Assembly: GCA_025359885.1 (NCBI GenBank)
Contig: JANYDG010000098.1
Coordinates: 1-52,763, forward strand
From: Acidobacteriota bacterium
GTDB taxonomy: Bacteria; Acidobacteriota; Terriglobia; Terriglobales; Acidobacteriaceae
Direction of reading: 5' to 3'
Length of the DNA: 52,763 nt
Below, piece by piece: positions 52,762-52,763 of the stretch (its first letter is position 1; each line of letters starts with the position of its first letter). A program made the translations under genes and the position numbers. The notes beneath the pieces were generated by a model. The model had not been told where the DNA came from, searched no databases, and worked only from the letters and a program-made list of their open reading frames with translations.

Positions 52762-52763
52762 AA

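Noticed and set aside
52700..52763. tRNA gene at the window end (GTAGCTCAGCTGG is tRNA-like)
   Set aside because: The bases after it form a six-pair stem with a six-base loop and no D-arm; the upstream copy has the same defect.

Overview
The window looks like a chromosomal stretch from an Acidobacteriota genome, most likely class Terriglobia. The reasons are the moderately high GC, Ser/Thr kinases with C-terminal membrane/helical regions beside a matching ECF sigma factor, abundant multihaem cytochromes, and the style of the housekeeping genes. This placement is by pattern recognition; no search was run. There is no rRNA, convincing tRNA or CRISPR array. A perfect 16-bp parS palindrome at 4488-4503 hints that the replication origin may not be far away.

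Layout. 1-5.5 kb: end of a CorC/CNNM-type protein; a 112-bp MITE-like element; an SGNH/AlgJ-like protein next to an MBOAT O-acyltransferase gene broken by two in-frame TAG codons; a small membrane protein; an isochorismatase-fold hydrolase; the parS site; and an orphan DppB-type permease. 5.5-8.3 kb: a 21-bp tandem repeat, an M20 peptidase, truA and a 489-bp non-coding stretch. 8.3-13.1 kb: a three-gene electron conduit (DmsE/MtrA-like decahaem cytochrome, MtrB/PioB-like barrel, NapC/NirT-type membrane cytochrome). 13.2-18.1 kb: two Ser/Thr kinases and an ECF sigma factor. 18.3-29.3 kb: amidohydrolase, ileS-lspA, TonB-type protein, truB, a pterin operon (two 6-pyruvoyl-tetrahydropterin-synthase-like genes plus folE), a glycosyltransferase and a TlpA-type thioredoxin.

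29.3-39.3 kb, minus strand, is the most unusual part. It is a tightly packed six-gene set: a 23-haem cytochrome, a 31-haem cytochrome built from about nine tandem tri-haem modules, an outer-membrane barrel, a lipoprotein, a five-helix b-type cytochrome with two His pairs spaced for two haems, and a membrane-anchored 4Fe-4S/FAD/NAD(P) oxidoreductase. Read together these could form a complete electron path from a cytoplasmic pyridine nucleotide to the cell surface, or the reverse. It is a second conduit, distinct from the MtrAB-like one at 8.3 kb.

39.4-44.4 kb holds a sugar-acid/lactate module (FAH-family hydrolase, large FAD/Fe-S lactate or glycolate dehydrogenase, XylB-like SDR). 44.4-48.3 kb is a sulfate ABC transporter operon (sbp-cysT-cysW-cysA), preceded by a structured leader with an intrinsic terminator that matches no riboswitch class I know. 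48.6-52.8 kb has ispG, a class C beta-lactamase-fold serine hydrolase, a GNAT acetyltransferase and a 90-bp direct repeat running to the window edge.

The second main surprise is the 112-bp element. Two copies about 90% identical (331-442 and 44269-44380) each sit between convergent genes. Each is flanked by TA, and the TA is part of the stop codon of the gene on both sides, so all four neighbouring genes end exactly at the element.
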